A stretch of DNA of 42,581 nt from Planctomycetota bacterium (GTDB lineage: Bacteria > Planctomycetota > Phycisphaerae > WQYP01): positions 1-42,581 of the forward strand of contig JAKBCC010000021.1 in NCBI GenBank assembly GCA_021808105.1, in the 5' to 3' direction. Of this stretch, positions 1 through 7,969 are shown piece after piece (position 1 is the stretch's first letter; the number at the start of each line of letters is the position of its first letter). A program made the translations under genes and the position numbers. The notes beneath the pieces are model-generated. The model saw nothing but the letters and a program-made list of their open reading frames with translations. It did not search any database and was not told the origin of the DNA.

Positions 1-1
1 G

Positions 2-244
2 GATCATTCCGCCGGACATATCAAAGACAACGAAGGCCGCACGCTTTTGCAGGCGGTCACAGACGCCGTAGGAAGCGCCAGCGGAGTGACGTTTCACCCG
101 GGCGTAAGTTATCGCAATTTAATGACACTTTCCGGCACGGATTTAAGCAAAGTAAAGACCACCCCCCCCCATGATATTCCCGATCAGCCGATTAAAAGCC
201 ATTTACCGCGCGGAGCCGGTGCAGAGCCATTACTGATATTATGA
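2..244 (+). pseudogene. apgM: apgM, 5' portion up to frameshift (partial at window edge)
   Basis: Middle part of an archaeal-type cofactor-independent phosphoglycerate mutase (glycolysis, 3-PG to 2-PG). The reading frame is open from base 2 and continues from outside the window. The family features DHSAGHI, FHPGVSYRNL and TTPPHDIPDQP are all in one frame, and the nine-C run at 162-170 does not break it. The frame then stops at TGA 242-244, just where the protein should continue into the segment encoded by the next entry. One missing base around 233-240 would restore a continuous family-like stretch ending in a Leu-rich helix followed by MNKARAVL. It is therefore read as one gene broken by a 1-base indel, either a true mutation or a sequencing error. 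There is no slippery heptamer to suggest programmed frameshifting. Confidence 0.8.
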
Positions 245-870
245 ACAAGGCCCGCGCGGTGCTCAAGGGCCATGAAGTAAATCTGGTGCGGCGACAATTC
301 GGCGAAAATCAGGCCACGGATATCTGGCTGTGGGGCCAGGGGCGACCTCGGCATATTCCAAGCTTTAAGGAACGTTTCGGCGTTTCCGGCGCCATGATTA
401 CCGCTGTGGATTTGCTGCGCGGAATTGCCAACCTGCTGGGCTGGAAAAATATTGATGTGCCCGGCATTACCAGCTATCACGATACCGATTACGCCACCCA
501 GGGGAAATACACGTGCGACGCCCTGGACAATTTTGATCTGGTCTGCTGCCACGTGGAAGCACCGGATGAAGCCAGCCATCAGGCCGACTTCACCACGAAA
601 ATCAAAAGCATTGAAGCCATTGACGAACATGTTGTCGGCCCGGTGCTCAAGAAATTAAAGACCTTTGATCAATGGCGATTGCTGATCATGCCCGACCATG
701 CCACCCAATGCGCCACGCGCAAGCACCACGAAGCTCCGGTACCTTTTCTGATCACCGGTTCACAGGGAAAAAGCAGCATCGCACGGGCCTACACCGAACA
801 GGCCGCCATGGAAAGCGACCTGCACATCGAAGCCGGCTACGAACTGATGTCGTATTTTTTAACGAAATGA
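241..870 (+). CDS. apgM: apgM, 3' portion after frameshift
   Basis: C-terminal 209 residues of the same phosphoglycerate mutase, in the -1 frame relative to the preceding part. It carries the conserved WLWGQGRP motif, the VCCHVEAPDEASHQAD region and MPDHATQCATRKH, which hold the metal-binding His and Asp residues of the alkaline-phosphatase-fold catalytic core. A protein starting at ATG 241 would lack the N-terminal half of the phosphatase domain and should be inactive alone. The ATG overlaps the upstream TGA (ATGA), so translational coupling could still make it as a separate chain. The family assignment is firm; whether the gene is functional is not. Confidence 0.8.
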   Translation: MNKARAVLKGHEVNLVRRQFGENQATDIWLWGQGRPRHIPSFKERFGVSGAMITAVDLLRGIANLLGWKNIDVPGITSYHDTDYATQGKYTCDALDNFDLVCCHVEAPDEASHQADFTTKIKSIEAIDEHVVGPVLKKLKTFDQWRLLIMPDHATQCATRKHHEAPVPFLITGSQGKSSIARAYTEQAAMESDLHIEAGYELMSYFLTK

Positions 871-880
871 GGCGGGGGCA

Positions 881-915
881 ATGAGTAATGAATAGTGAAT
901 AATGAATAATGAATA
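881..915. repeat. Heptamer tandem repeat (ATGARTA)5
   Basis: Five consecutive 7-base units lie at 881, 888, 895, 902 and 909: ATGAGTA, ATGAATA, GTGAATA, ATGAATA, ATGAATA. They sit between the convergent apgM and beta-propeller genes. The same heptamer family recurs at 24439 and 24605. Confidence 0.85.
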
Positions 916-917
916 AT

Positions 918-2072
918 TCATGGCATCCGTATCCGCTTTGATTTGGACAGGGGCAAAGCTCGATAGGAATGGCCCTGCCGGCCGGTGGGAATGTCAAAGA
1001 GGAATACCAAATGGGCAGTCGTGAGCGCCAGCTGCCGCCCATGAGGGGAAAACGTAAGAGCCTCGGGCAGCAGTGCCGCGGGAATCTCGGCCCAGCGCAG
1101 AATGCTGAAGTCCCCCCGGCGGACCAGGAATAGATCTATTCCACCGAAAATACGCCCCTTTACCCAGATGAGCGCGAAAGCCGCGAGTTGCGAATTCGGC
1201 GAGAAAGCAGGATCGCAGATCACATCGCCTGTTCTAAGATACCGGGCCACGCGCACCGTGCCGGCCCCAGCCGCGGGCGCTAAAATGACATTGACCAAGC
1301 CCGGAAAATGCTTATTTCCCCGTCCAAGAAGGAGCATCCACTTACCATCGGGTGAAATTGAACCGGCCCGCAATGGGCCTTGGCCCAGCGCTATCGTATT
1401 TATCGTGGGCCGCCCGAATGGTTTTGCTCCCAGCCGCGCAAGGTGAATGTGCGGGCCGCCGTCAACCCAAGCCAATGTGCTGCTATTACAAAAAGCGGAA
1501 GTGTGACGGGACCGCAGAATTGGAAAATGCACGGGCAACTGATTGCCGTCCCGGTCGCTCCACAATCGGATTCTAGGCTTGGCTCCGCTTCCGCCGACAA
1601 CGGCGGGGATCGTCGCAAACCAATCGCTATTTCGCGGAGAAATTACCTGAACCCCTTTATTTCGCACGCCCCGCAACACCACTTGGTACACGTGAAGAAA
1701 TCTCAAACTGTTTCGAGAGTACCAATTTATCGCAAGGCGGGGATTGGCCCCATCCTTTCCCCGCAGAAAATAGGGCACGCCCACGGACCCTCGGCGACCG
1801 ATCAGCCCGACGGGAAAACCCGCCGGCGACCAACTTCCATGACCTCCGAGATGGTAGGGAAATATTGTTGTACCGAGACGAAACGAAGGCGAAAGCCTCC
1901 ATGCCACAAGGCCCACGCTCCTTGCGGGCGACGCGATTAATTTGCCACCCCACACCGCTCCCGCCCGCAGGCGCGGGCCCGCTGGCCCCGGCAATGGCAA
2001 CGGAGAAGCGGCAGAAGCAGTATTCAGAACGGCTATCGGCTTCCATCCACGTATCTTCGGAACTTCCCGCAA
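918..2072 (-). CDS. Secreted beta-propeller (WD40/TolB-like) protein, signal peptide interrupted by amber codon
   Basis: 384 residues open from TTG 2072. The C-terminal half has repeated propeller blades: SISPDGKWMLL, PAFSPNSQLAAFA and LTFSPHGRQLALTT, the SPDG/SxN turn typical of WD40/TolB-like repeats. The true start is probably ATG 2172-2174, which has GGAGG seven bases upstream. From there the frame reads MKQPAAYRF, then TAG at 2145-2147, then FVAIAACAFCAYG, which is the hydrophobic core of a signal peptide. The same frame runs on into the propeller, so a single nonsense codon at position 10 splits the gene. Without readthrough, initiation at TTG 2072 would give an unexported cytoplasmic protein. 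Substrate or role is unknown. The fold call is moderate; the amber codon is read directly. Confidence 0.6.
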   Translation of the reverse strand: MREVPKIRGWKPIAVLNTASAASPLPLPGPAGPRLRAGAVWGGKLIASPARSVGLVAWRLSPSFRLGTTIFPYHLGGHGSWSPAGFPVGLIGRRGSVGVPYFLRGKDGANPRLAINWYSRNSLRFLHVYQVVLRGVRNKGVQVISPRNSDWFATIPAVVGGSGAKPRIRLWSDRDGNQLPVHFPILRSRHTSAFCNSSTLAWVDGGPHIHLARLGAKPFGRPTINTIALGQGPLRAGSISPDGKWMLLLGRGNKHFPGLVNVILAPAAGAGTVRVARYLRTGDVICDPAFSPNSQLAAFALIWVKGRIFGGIDLFLVRRGDFSILRWAEIPAALLPEALTFSPHGRQLALTTAHLVFLFDIPTGRQGHSYRALPLSKSKRIRMP

Positions 2073-2144
2073 ATTAGCGGACCCGGGTATTGCAGCACCG
2101 CTGGTGCCATACGCGCAGAACGCGCACGCCGCGATCGCGACGAA

Positions 2145-2174
2145 CTAAAACCGATACGCAGCTGGCTGTTTCAT
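2145..2174 (-). pseudogene. Amber-terminated signal-peptide start of the propeller gene
   Basis: ATG at 2174 with a good SD (GGAGG, six-base spacer). It encodes nine residues (MKQPAAYRF) and then TAG, in frame with the propeller gene that follows. The sequence after the stop is a hydrophobic signal-peptide core. It is listed separately because it marks the likely original start of the downstream gene. Confidence 0.55.
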
Positions 2175-2374
2175 CTTAAGCCTCCGACGAAGCGCATTGT
2201 ATGCTCCAAGTTTGACTTTACCACCGGCTGGCAAGGCGGCATAGTCTTCCTCACAGCGAAACGGCGCGGTGCGGGCCCCCTTTGATTCAACGCAGGATAA
2301 ACACACCCGACGACGCAATAACGTGCTTTTCCAGCCCTCGCTGAATAATTTCATCGACCATTAAACCGGTCACC

Positions 2375-3304
2375 CTAATTGCGTCCCGGCTCATTTTCCG
2401 CACCATCTCGTGGCTCTGCCGCGTGATCGGTCCAATAACGTACTTGAAGCGCCAGCAACAATGCCAGAGAGGTTACGTCAATCACCACGGAGGTAGCTTG
2501 GAGCAAGGCTAATACGTCCGCCGAAACCCGGAGGAACAAGATTGCTGATGGTGTTAGGCCATCCCCGGCGGGAGGCATGGGGAAAGCCTGGAGGACCCCG
2601 ACCACCAACCAGCCAGCGAGTTGTGCAGGCCACAGCCATGAGAGCGCCGCTGCTACCTGCTTCCAACCGCGCTGCCGAACGCACACCACCGCGTGTATGG
2701 TACGCCAAAGCCACCAGGCAAACGGTACACCGAGAAGGGCGCTAATCCATCCGAGAACCCTGAAGGTTACTGTCCCCCATAGCGGTAACGGCCCGCTGCC
2801 GAAAGCCACTGGCGGAAAAACAACGCGGAGTCCCGTGAGCGCCACGTCGGCCGCCACGAACAAGGTGGCGGCTGGTGCCATACGACCGAGCACAGGACCC
2901 GCGCGTCCACATAAACTCAGATTAGCGGCCTCCGGTGCAACCCAGAGACACACCCCTGCGCAGAGTCCCAATGAATTAAAAAATGCGAGCGCGGGAAATA
3001 CTGCCACCCACCACGTTATCCAGAAACGCGGGCTAGCTAGCAGTTGGTTTGGACTGAAATTTATCACCCATAGGCTCAGCGCATCCGTCACGAATAGGGC
3101 TGCAGTGGCGCAGAAAATTGCGCCGGCCCCTAATCTTTTTCGCGGTTGGCGGGGAAGCCGGGCTACCTCCCAGGTCGCAGCTGCATCACCCGATTTTGTA
3201 TCCTGATCCACGGGCATCAACCTCACCAGAAACGCTGCCATTAATGATACCGCCCTTCCCTGCCCGTTGGCGAATCGACGAATGCCACCTTTTCGTGACT
3301 CCAC
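2375..3304 (-). CDS. Multi-pass membrane protein of unknown function
   Basis: Up to 309 residues from GTG 3304. ATG 3241 is an alternative start with a purine-rich GGAAGGGCGG upstream, and may be the real one. After a basic, Pro-rich N-terminus there are about six or seven hydrophobic segments, for example IFCATAALFVTDALSLW, WITWWVAVFPALAFF, LFVAADVALTGL, GWISALLGVPFAWWLW, LAGWLVVGVLQAF and TSLALLLALQV. The C-terminal tail is short and acidic. No catalytic motif or family was recognised. It lies 200 bases upstream of the propeller gene on the same strand and could share its transcript. Confidence 0.65.
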   Translation of the reverse strand: MESRKGGIRRFANGQGRAVSLMAAFLVRLMPVDQDTKSGDAAATWEVARLPRQPRKRLGAGAIFCATAALFVTDALSLWVINFSPNQLLASPRFWITWWVAVFPALAFFNSLGLCAGVCLWVAPEAANLSLCGRAGPVLGRMAPAATLFVAADVALTGLRVVFPPVAFGSGPLPLWGTVTFRVLGWISALLGVPFAWWLWRTIHAVVCVRQRGWKQVAAALSWLWPAQLAGWLVVGVLQAFPMPPAGDGLTPSAILFLRVSADVLALLQATSVVIDVTSLALLLALQVRYWTDHAAEPRDGAENEPGRN

Positions 3305-3410
3305 GTGTTCTTACCAGTAGCCGAACCCGCAGATATACATAACCAGCCTAGTGGAAGCGAAACAGGTACGCAGTTGTTTCACCAAATTTGATCGCGTGGC
3401 ATGTAACAAA

Positions 3411-3914
3411 CTACACCTCGATTCCCAGACTTTGCAGGTGCTTTCGTTGGCGAGCCGTAAGCGGTTTTCCCATGTTGGAACGGACCCGGTGGTACCGCAA
3501 GAGCGGTTTATCATCGTTGGCCACGCGCACCAGCGCGAACGCGATCATGGCCAAGGCGTCCAACTCTCGACCGCCGAGGGCGTAGCCTTCCGCAATCTTC
3601 GCCAGCGTCGTGAGATCGCCCTTTATTTTCAGCCGGGCCAATGCCAGTCGCTCCGCTTTCCCCTTAAGCCCCCCGCGAGGCTTTTCCCGCCTGCCTTCAA
3701 GAAAAACAGAGGTTTCCAGTCTGCCTCGCCTTCTGCCTTTTCGGTCGGTCGCCCTTTTTACGTGGTCCATGTATCGCTCGATGGTATCCATGGCAACCGC
3801 ACCGCTGACAATCGCGGAACGCTTCCGGCTGTGGATAGCATGGTTTTCAGCCATTCTTTCCAGCAGAGCCAAGAGGGGCGTTTGCTCACCGAAAGAGGTA
3901 TTTTCTACCGTCAT
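3411..3914 (-). CDS. Small basic protein of unknown function
   Basis: 167 residues, strongly basic (Arg/Lys-rich around residues 54-95), predicted mainly helical, with no signal peptide or membrane segment. No family was recognised. ATG 3914 has no SD and lies directly against the first copy of the GTAGAGCA-type repeat, which therefore forms its 5' flank. The opposite strand also has a long open frame, but it lacks protein-like composition. Confidence 0.5.
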   Translation of the reverse strand: MTVENTSFGEQTPLLALLERMAENHAIHSRKRSAIVSGAVAMDTIERYMDHVKRATDRKGRRRGRLETSVFLEGRREKPRGGLKGKAERLALARLKIKGDLTTLAKIAEGYALGGRELDALAMIAFALVRVANDDKPLLRYHRVRSNMGKPLTARQRKHLQSLGIEV

Positions 3915-3915
3915 A

Positions 3916-4220
3916 ATTTGCTCTACTGTTCACCGGTCTAAATTCGGCTCTATCGGGCCTTTGGCAAAAATGGCTTGAACAGTAGAGAGTAGAGCAGTAG
4001 ACCGCAGGAGGGGTTTTCTCGCTCCGGCGACAGCCACTCTTGCGTTCCAGCCTTATTTGCTCTACTTTCTACTCTCTCCAAACTCCTGCTCTATCGGGCC
4101 TTGAGCAGTAGAGAGTAGAGCAGTAGACCGCAGGAGGGCCTTTTGTTTCGGCAACAGTCACTATTATGCCCCCAGCCTTATTTGCTCTACTTTCGACTCT
4201 CTAAATTCTCCTGCTCTATT
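3916..4220. repeat. Three degenerate copies of a ~125-138 bp direct repeat
   Basis: Copies begin near 3916, 4054 and 4179, each with ATTTGCTCTACT. The sub-element CAGTAGAGAGTAGAGCAG followed by ACCGCAGGAGG occurs at about 3980 and 4106, and CTCTATCGGGCCTT at about 3950 and 4090. Within a unit, the GTAGAGC and GCTCTAC parts are inverted relative to each other, so each unit can fold. The third copy ends at the tRNA-Arg terminator. A degenerate inverted copy lies at 24281-24331. Confidence 0.8.
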
Positions 4221-4238
4221 TTTGCCTGCGGCAAAAAT
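4218..4238 (-). terminator. Hairpin at tRNA-Arg 3' end
   Basis: Perfect 9-bp inverted repeat ATTTTTGCC / GGCAAAAAT with a 3-base loop, directly downstream of the minus-strand tRNA and overlapping its discriminator base. The T-run lies within the stem, so it could work in either direction. Processing signal or terminator is inferred. Confidence 0.55.
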
Positions 4239-4311
4239 GCGCCCGACAGGGATCGAACCTGTGACCTGCGGTTTAGGAAACCACCGCTCTATCCAACTGA
4301 GCTACGGGCGC
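4238..4311 (-). tRNA. tRNA-Arg (anticodon CCU)
   Basis: 74-nt cloverleaf on the minus strand. Acceptor stem GCGCCCG/CGGGCGC with discriminator A; D arm GCTC...GAGC; anticodon stem GTGGT/ACCGC around loop TTCCTAA (anticodon CCU, reads AGG); T arm ACAGG TTCGATC CCTGT. All stems pair. The 3' CCA is not encoded. It lies 42 bases beyond the stop of the AsmA-like gene on the same strand. Confidence 0.95.
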
Positions 4312-4353
4312 CGGTATGTCCGGGACTGGCTGAAATTATAACCATGTATCGGG

Positions 4354-7300
4354 TTATTGCCCAAATCCTGTAAAGGGCCAGGTCAGGAAGCGTAAGGGAA
4401 CAGGAGCTATGACCGGATGCGCCAGTGTGCCGGAAACGCGAAGCTCCAGGAGTTGCGAACGGGCAAGTCCAAAAAGGAATCCCAGCAGCGGCACGCGCGT
4501 GCCGTGGGGCGATTGCGTTATGAATCGCAGATCCAGATCTGAGCTTTGCAAATTCAGGGAGCCTTCGCCCACAAGATTAACACCCGGGCTGCTTAAGGAA
4601 ATGGGATTAAAGCGCACCATATTGTTGTTGATGAAGTATTGCACGTGGGCGTGCTGGAAATCCGAACTGATGGGCAAGCGCAGGGTCACAATCTGCATGA
4701 GGCCCATGGCCATGGGTACGTCATAAATACGGGCGCTTTGAATCACCAGTTGCCCGCTGCCTTGCCGGGTCGGATGTTTGCCCAGTATCGCACTTAAATT
4801 CAGGGAGGCGTCGACAAGTCCCGTACTGGTCTGGATGCTTTTGGCAGCGCCGGCCTTCGCGGGAGAGCTTAAAAGTTCGGCTAATTGTGAGCCATGCAAC
4901 TGACACGCGACATCATAAGATGCCTCCTTGCCCGTATGGATGTGAATTTTACCGGTCAACTTGCCGCCGTCGACCATTCCATTGATTTTATCAATGGTGA
5001 TCACGTGGGTGGACGAATTCGCGGTAATTTCCCCGGTCAACGGATCGGCAATCCTGCCTTTCCAATTTAACCGCGCCACGCTGAACTCCCCATCGAGCAT
5101 GGGGAAAGAATTGCCGGGGGCCAGATCCAGTGCGATGGTAACCGCTGCCTGTTTCGCTTTGAGTTTAATATCGCCCGTCGTAGCAAGATTATTTAGCACC
5201 AATGAGCCGGTAACATGCCAGCGGTAAGCGTTGCCCACCTTCATGCGCTCCAGCGTGGGCAGTTCAAGAAGCCAGCCTGCCCGCGGTTTAAGTCCATCGA
5301 TAAACTGACCGGTGGATCCCGGAATTAAGGACATCCATCGCTTGGATAACCGCGCCCCCTGGGCCGTTAAGGAAAGGCCTAAAGAGTTGGAGGCGGTATG
5401 GTAAATTCCGGAAAGCTTCAGATGTTGCACCCCGGAACTGGCCTGGATATTTTTCAAACGGATGATTCCCGCGGACACATCCACGTCGCCGGTGATTCCG
5501 GAAAGTGGTGCCGGCAGAAATGCGGGTTGCACGGTCATGCCATCCGGTTGCACCTGCACGCGGTATTTCTGACCCTGCATCGTGCTGACGCCCGTCAGCG
5601 GGTTCTCCAGGGCCTTAACCGAATAGGCAAATGTTCCGTTACTGGAGCCGCGAACTTCCCATTTATTCCAAAACTCCGCCATGGTCTTGGGCACGCCGGC
5701 CGGTGCCGCAGCAGCAATGTCAACGCTTTTCCAGCTTCCGTTTATGCTCACGTGCACCGGCCCGGTAGCCGGTTCGGCGATGGCCCCGGTTATGGCCAAC
5801 GTGCCCTTGCCATCCGGGCCGGTTCGCCCGGTGACGCTGTTGAGGATTAACCCGCCGGAACTGATATGCGCTAAAGCCGTGACTCTGCGCACGGGCCATG
5901 GCAGTTGTGTGGGTGCCATTACCCCATGAGTAATATTCACAACTCCTTTCACGGACGGATTTCCTCCCGACCCGCGGGTAATCATGGCATCAAGGTCGGC
6001 ATCACCGGTCTGGACATGCAGTAATTTAATCCATTTGGCCCATGATGCTGGAAGGCTTCCGGTTAAGGTGGAATTAATCGGCACGTTGACGGCCTGCAGG
6101 TGCACCATGGGCTGGAGCTTGGCAAGGTTGTGCGGGGAGTAGGTTACTTTACCGGTGAATATAATATGACCCGTCTTTCCAACCGGCGCCTCAAGCTTGA
6201 TGATTTTTGTTTCGTGATCCGTAAAGATCAGCGAGCCACGGACATGTTTCAGCGGATACGGCAGATCCCGGTAAGCGCCGGAAACATCCTGCGGAAAAAT
6301 ATGCAGCACAATCCGCGGCCCCCCGCGCGTGCCGGCGGCATGGGTTACATCACAGACAAATCCGCCGACGCCCACCGGTTTAAACCGGTTCCAGATAGGC
6401 CGAATATCGATCGGCAGACTCGCCGCAAGCCGCCGGTCAAAATACGCGCGCGGCGAGCTGATAACCAGATGAATGGGACCATCATTTTCATTGATCGCCA
6501 CGCTGCCGTTGAGATCCACGGGGAATCCTTCAGCGGTGGCTTGAACATTAACAAACCGGATCTGATGCGTTGTAAAACGGATCAACCCATGGACATGGTC
6601 CATCGGGTAGGGAAAATTAACATACCTCGCCTGCACATTGATGCAATGAATTTTCCCACGCACCATCGGTGCTGCGTGTAATTGGCTGCGGTCAACATGC
6701 ACGGTGATGTTCAACAACCCATTGGGACGCAAGCGGTGAAAAATAGCCTGGGCCAGTGAAAAATCACGCGTTGAAAAAATCTTCGGGTAGGGCAAAGGAA
6801 TATTGACATCAGAGAGTTTCACGGTCAGATGAAATGGAGCACCGGATGCAAAGCCGTCAAAGTGGGCGCTGGGCACCTGGAATTTCCAACCCAGTACCGT
6901 GCCGGTTAAATGGTCAATAGTCAAAGCTGTACCGCTGATGGCCACCGCCCCCTTGAGATTATTTACTGGAATAATCTGCTGCCCCAATCGGCGGCTGGGC
7001 ACAACGGTCACAAGGGATACGCCGTTCAGGATGGCGTGAACATGCAGGCCGTTAGCGGGGCTTACCCGAAAAACAATATTTCGCAGCCCCCCCTGCAAGT
7101 GCAGCTTGCGCCAAAGCTTCTGTACCGACGCCGGCAACGTGCGGCGAAAATCCGGGGTAAATTGAATCTGGTTGATCCGGGCGGAAAATTCACGCGTGCT
7201 GATGTTGTAGCGTCCGGTTAAAACAATACCGGGACGCCCGTCAAAGCTCTGCTGTTCCATATCCAATTGATAGGTGGAATGAGATTTGGGACTGGGTCCC

Positions 7301-7962
7301 ATTTCGGCATTAATCAGGCTCTGCCCCAGGATACGATACGTGCCGTGGCGAATTTCTGCCCAGCGCACAACTGCGTTCTGCAAACTGATGGCGGGTAATT
7401 GTACGGAGCGATTGTTTTGATAGGTTGGTTTCTTCGTCGTCTGCGTGGTTGCCCGCGCGGCTCCGGCGGACTGCACAAATCCCTCATAATTCCATTGCCG
7501 GGCGGCAATGTCATTGACCAGATTCAGAACAGGGCGAACAGCCGTAATCTGCGACGCGTGCAACCGCCCGCTGACGAGTCCAAGCCAGTTAAAGCTCACA
7601 GCCACCTGATCCGCGGAAAATAAGGTAGTTGACGGCATTTTTCCGGGATTGGTTCGCAACCGCACTCCGCTTAGGCGTAATGTTCCATTCCAGGAAAGTT
7701 GGGCGGTCTGCACCGTTACGCGCGCGCCCAGGACGTGCGAGAGCAGCAGCCCGGACATGGCGCTTAAACGTTTGGGATTGGTCAGAAACCATACCGCACC
7801 GATGATTACTATAAGCAGCAATAATATGGATACGGAAATTAAGCGGCGCACCCGCCCGACAAACATGGCATGGGGCGACCGATGCACGCGGCCGATGGAG
7901 CCGGTTTTCCACCATTTGGCGGGACTGGCACGGGGAAATTCAGCCATGAAAACACACCACAT
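4354..7962 (-). CDS. Large AsmA-like / YhdP-type envelope protein
   Basis: About 1,200 residues. A basic N-terminus precedes one membrane anchor (about residues 41-62, ISVSILLLLIVIIGAVW), followed by a very long beta-rich periplasmic region with AsmA/TamB-like repeats. The C-terminal region resembles the AsmA-like C-terminal domain: amphipathic strands, VNLVGEGSLNL, then LRVSGTLAHPVIAPVPL. Proteins of this superfamily form hydrophobic grooves that move phospholipids between inner and outer membranes, so a role in outer-membrane lipid supply is likely. GTG/ATG choices at 7962, 7947 (MAEFPR) and 7869 (MFVGRV) are all possible; none has a clear SD. The gene starts about 8 bases after the GT39-like gene, so the two are probably co-transcribed. 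Confident as to superfamily, not as to subtype. Confidence 0.85.
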   Translation of the reverse strand: MWCVFMAEFPRASPAKWWKTGSIGRVHRSPHAMFVGRVRRLISVSILLLLIVIIGAVWFLTNPKRLSAMSGLLLSHVLGARVTVQTAQLSWNGTLRLSGVRLRTNPGKMPSTTLFSADQVAVSFNWLGLVSGRLHASQITAVRPVLNLVNDIAARQWNYEGFVQSAGAARATTQTTKKPTYQNNRSVQLPAISLQNAVVRWAEIRHGTYRILGQSLINAEMGPSPKSHSTYQLDMEQQSFDGRPGIVLTGRYNISTREFSARINQIQFTPDFRRTLPASVQKLWRKLHLQGGLRNIVFRVSPANGLHVHAILNGVSLVTVVPSRRLGQQIIPVNNLKGAVAISGTALTIDHLTGTVLGWKFQVPSAHFDGFASGAPFHLTVKLSDVNIPLPYPKIFSTRDFSLAQAIFHRLRPNGLLNITVHVDRSQLHAAPMVRGKIHCINVQARYVNFPYPMDHVHGLIRFTTHQIRFVNVQATAEGFPVDLNGSVAINENDGPIHLVISSPRAYFDRRLAASLPIDIRPIWNRFKPVGVGGFVCDVTHAAGTRGGPRIVLHIFPQDVSGAYRDLPYPLKHVRGSLIFTDHETKIIKLEAPVGKTGHIIFTGKVTYSPHNLAKLQPMVHLQAVNVPINSTLTGSLPASWAKWIKLLHVQTGDADLDAMITRGSGGNPSVKGVVNITHGVMAPTQLPWPVRRVTALAHISSGGLILNSVTGRTGPDGKGTLAITGAIAEPATGPVHVSINGSWKSVDIAAAAPAGVPKTMAEFWNKWEVRGSSNGTFAYSVKALENPLTGVSTMQGQKYRVQVQPDGMTVQPAFLPAPLSGITGDVDVSAGIIRLKNIQASSGVQHLKLSGIYHTASNSLGLSLTAQGARLSKRWMSLIPGSTGQFIDGLKPRAGWLLELPTLERMKVGNAYRWHVTGSLVLNNLATTGDIKLKAKQAAVTIALDLAPGNSFPMLDGEFSVARLNWKGRIADPLTGEITANSSTHVITIDKINGMVDGGKLTGKIHIHTGKEASYDVACQLHGSQLAELLSSPAKAGAAKSIQTSTGLVDASLNLSAILGKHPTRQGSGQLVIQSARIYDVPMAMGLMQIVTLRLPISSDFQHAHVQYFINNNMVRFNPISLSSPGVNLVGEGSLNLQSSDLDLRFITQSPHGTRVPLLGFLFGLARSQLLELRVSGTLAHPVIAPVPLRFLTWPFTGFGQ

Positions 7963-7969
7963 CTATCAG

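Noticed and set aside
241-244. Programmed -1 frameshift in apgM
   Set aside because: No slippery heptamer or downstream stem is visible; a plain indel explains it.
2145-2147. Reassigned UAG codon
   Set aside because: rpmE and the Nudix gene end in TAG, and RF1 (prfA) is intact, so TAG works as a stop here.
2577-3206. 209-codon plus-strand frame opposite the membrane protein
   Set aside because: The minus strand has clear transmembrane segments; the plus frame has a Thr/Ala/Arg-rich non-protein look.
3351-3941. 196-codon plus-strand frame opposite the small basic protein
   Set aside because: Composition is less protein-like and it runs across the repeat boundary; the minus frame is preferred, though only weakly.
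3916-4220. CRISPR array
   Set aside because: Units are too long (about 125-138 bases), nearly whole-unit repeats without unique spacers, and only three copies.
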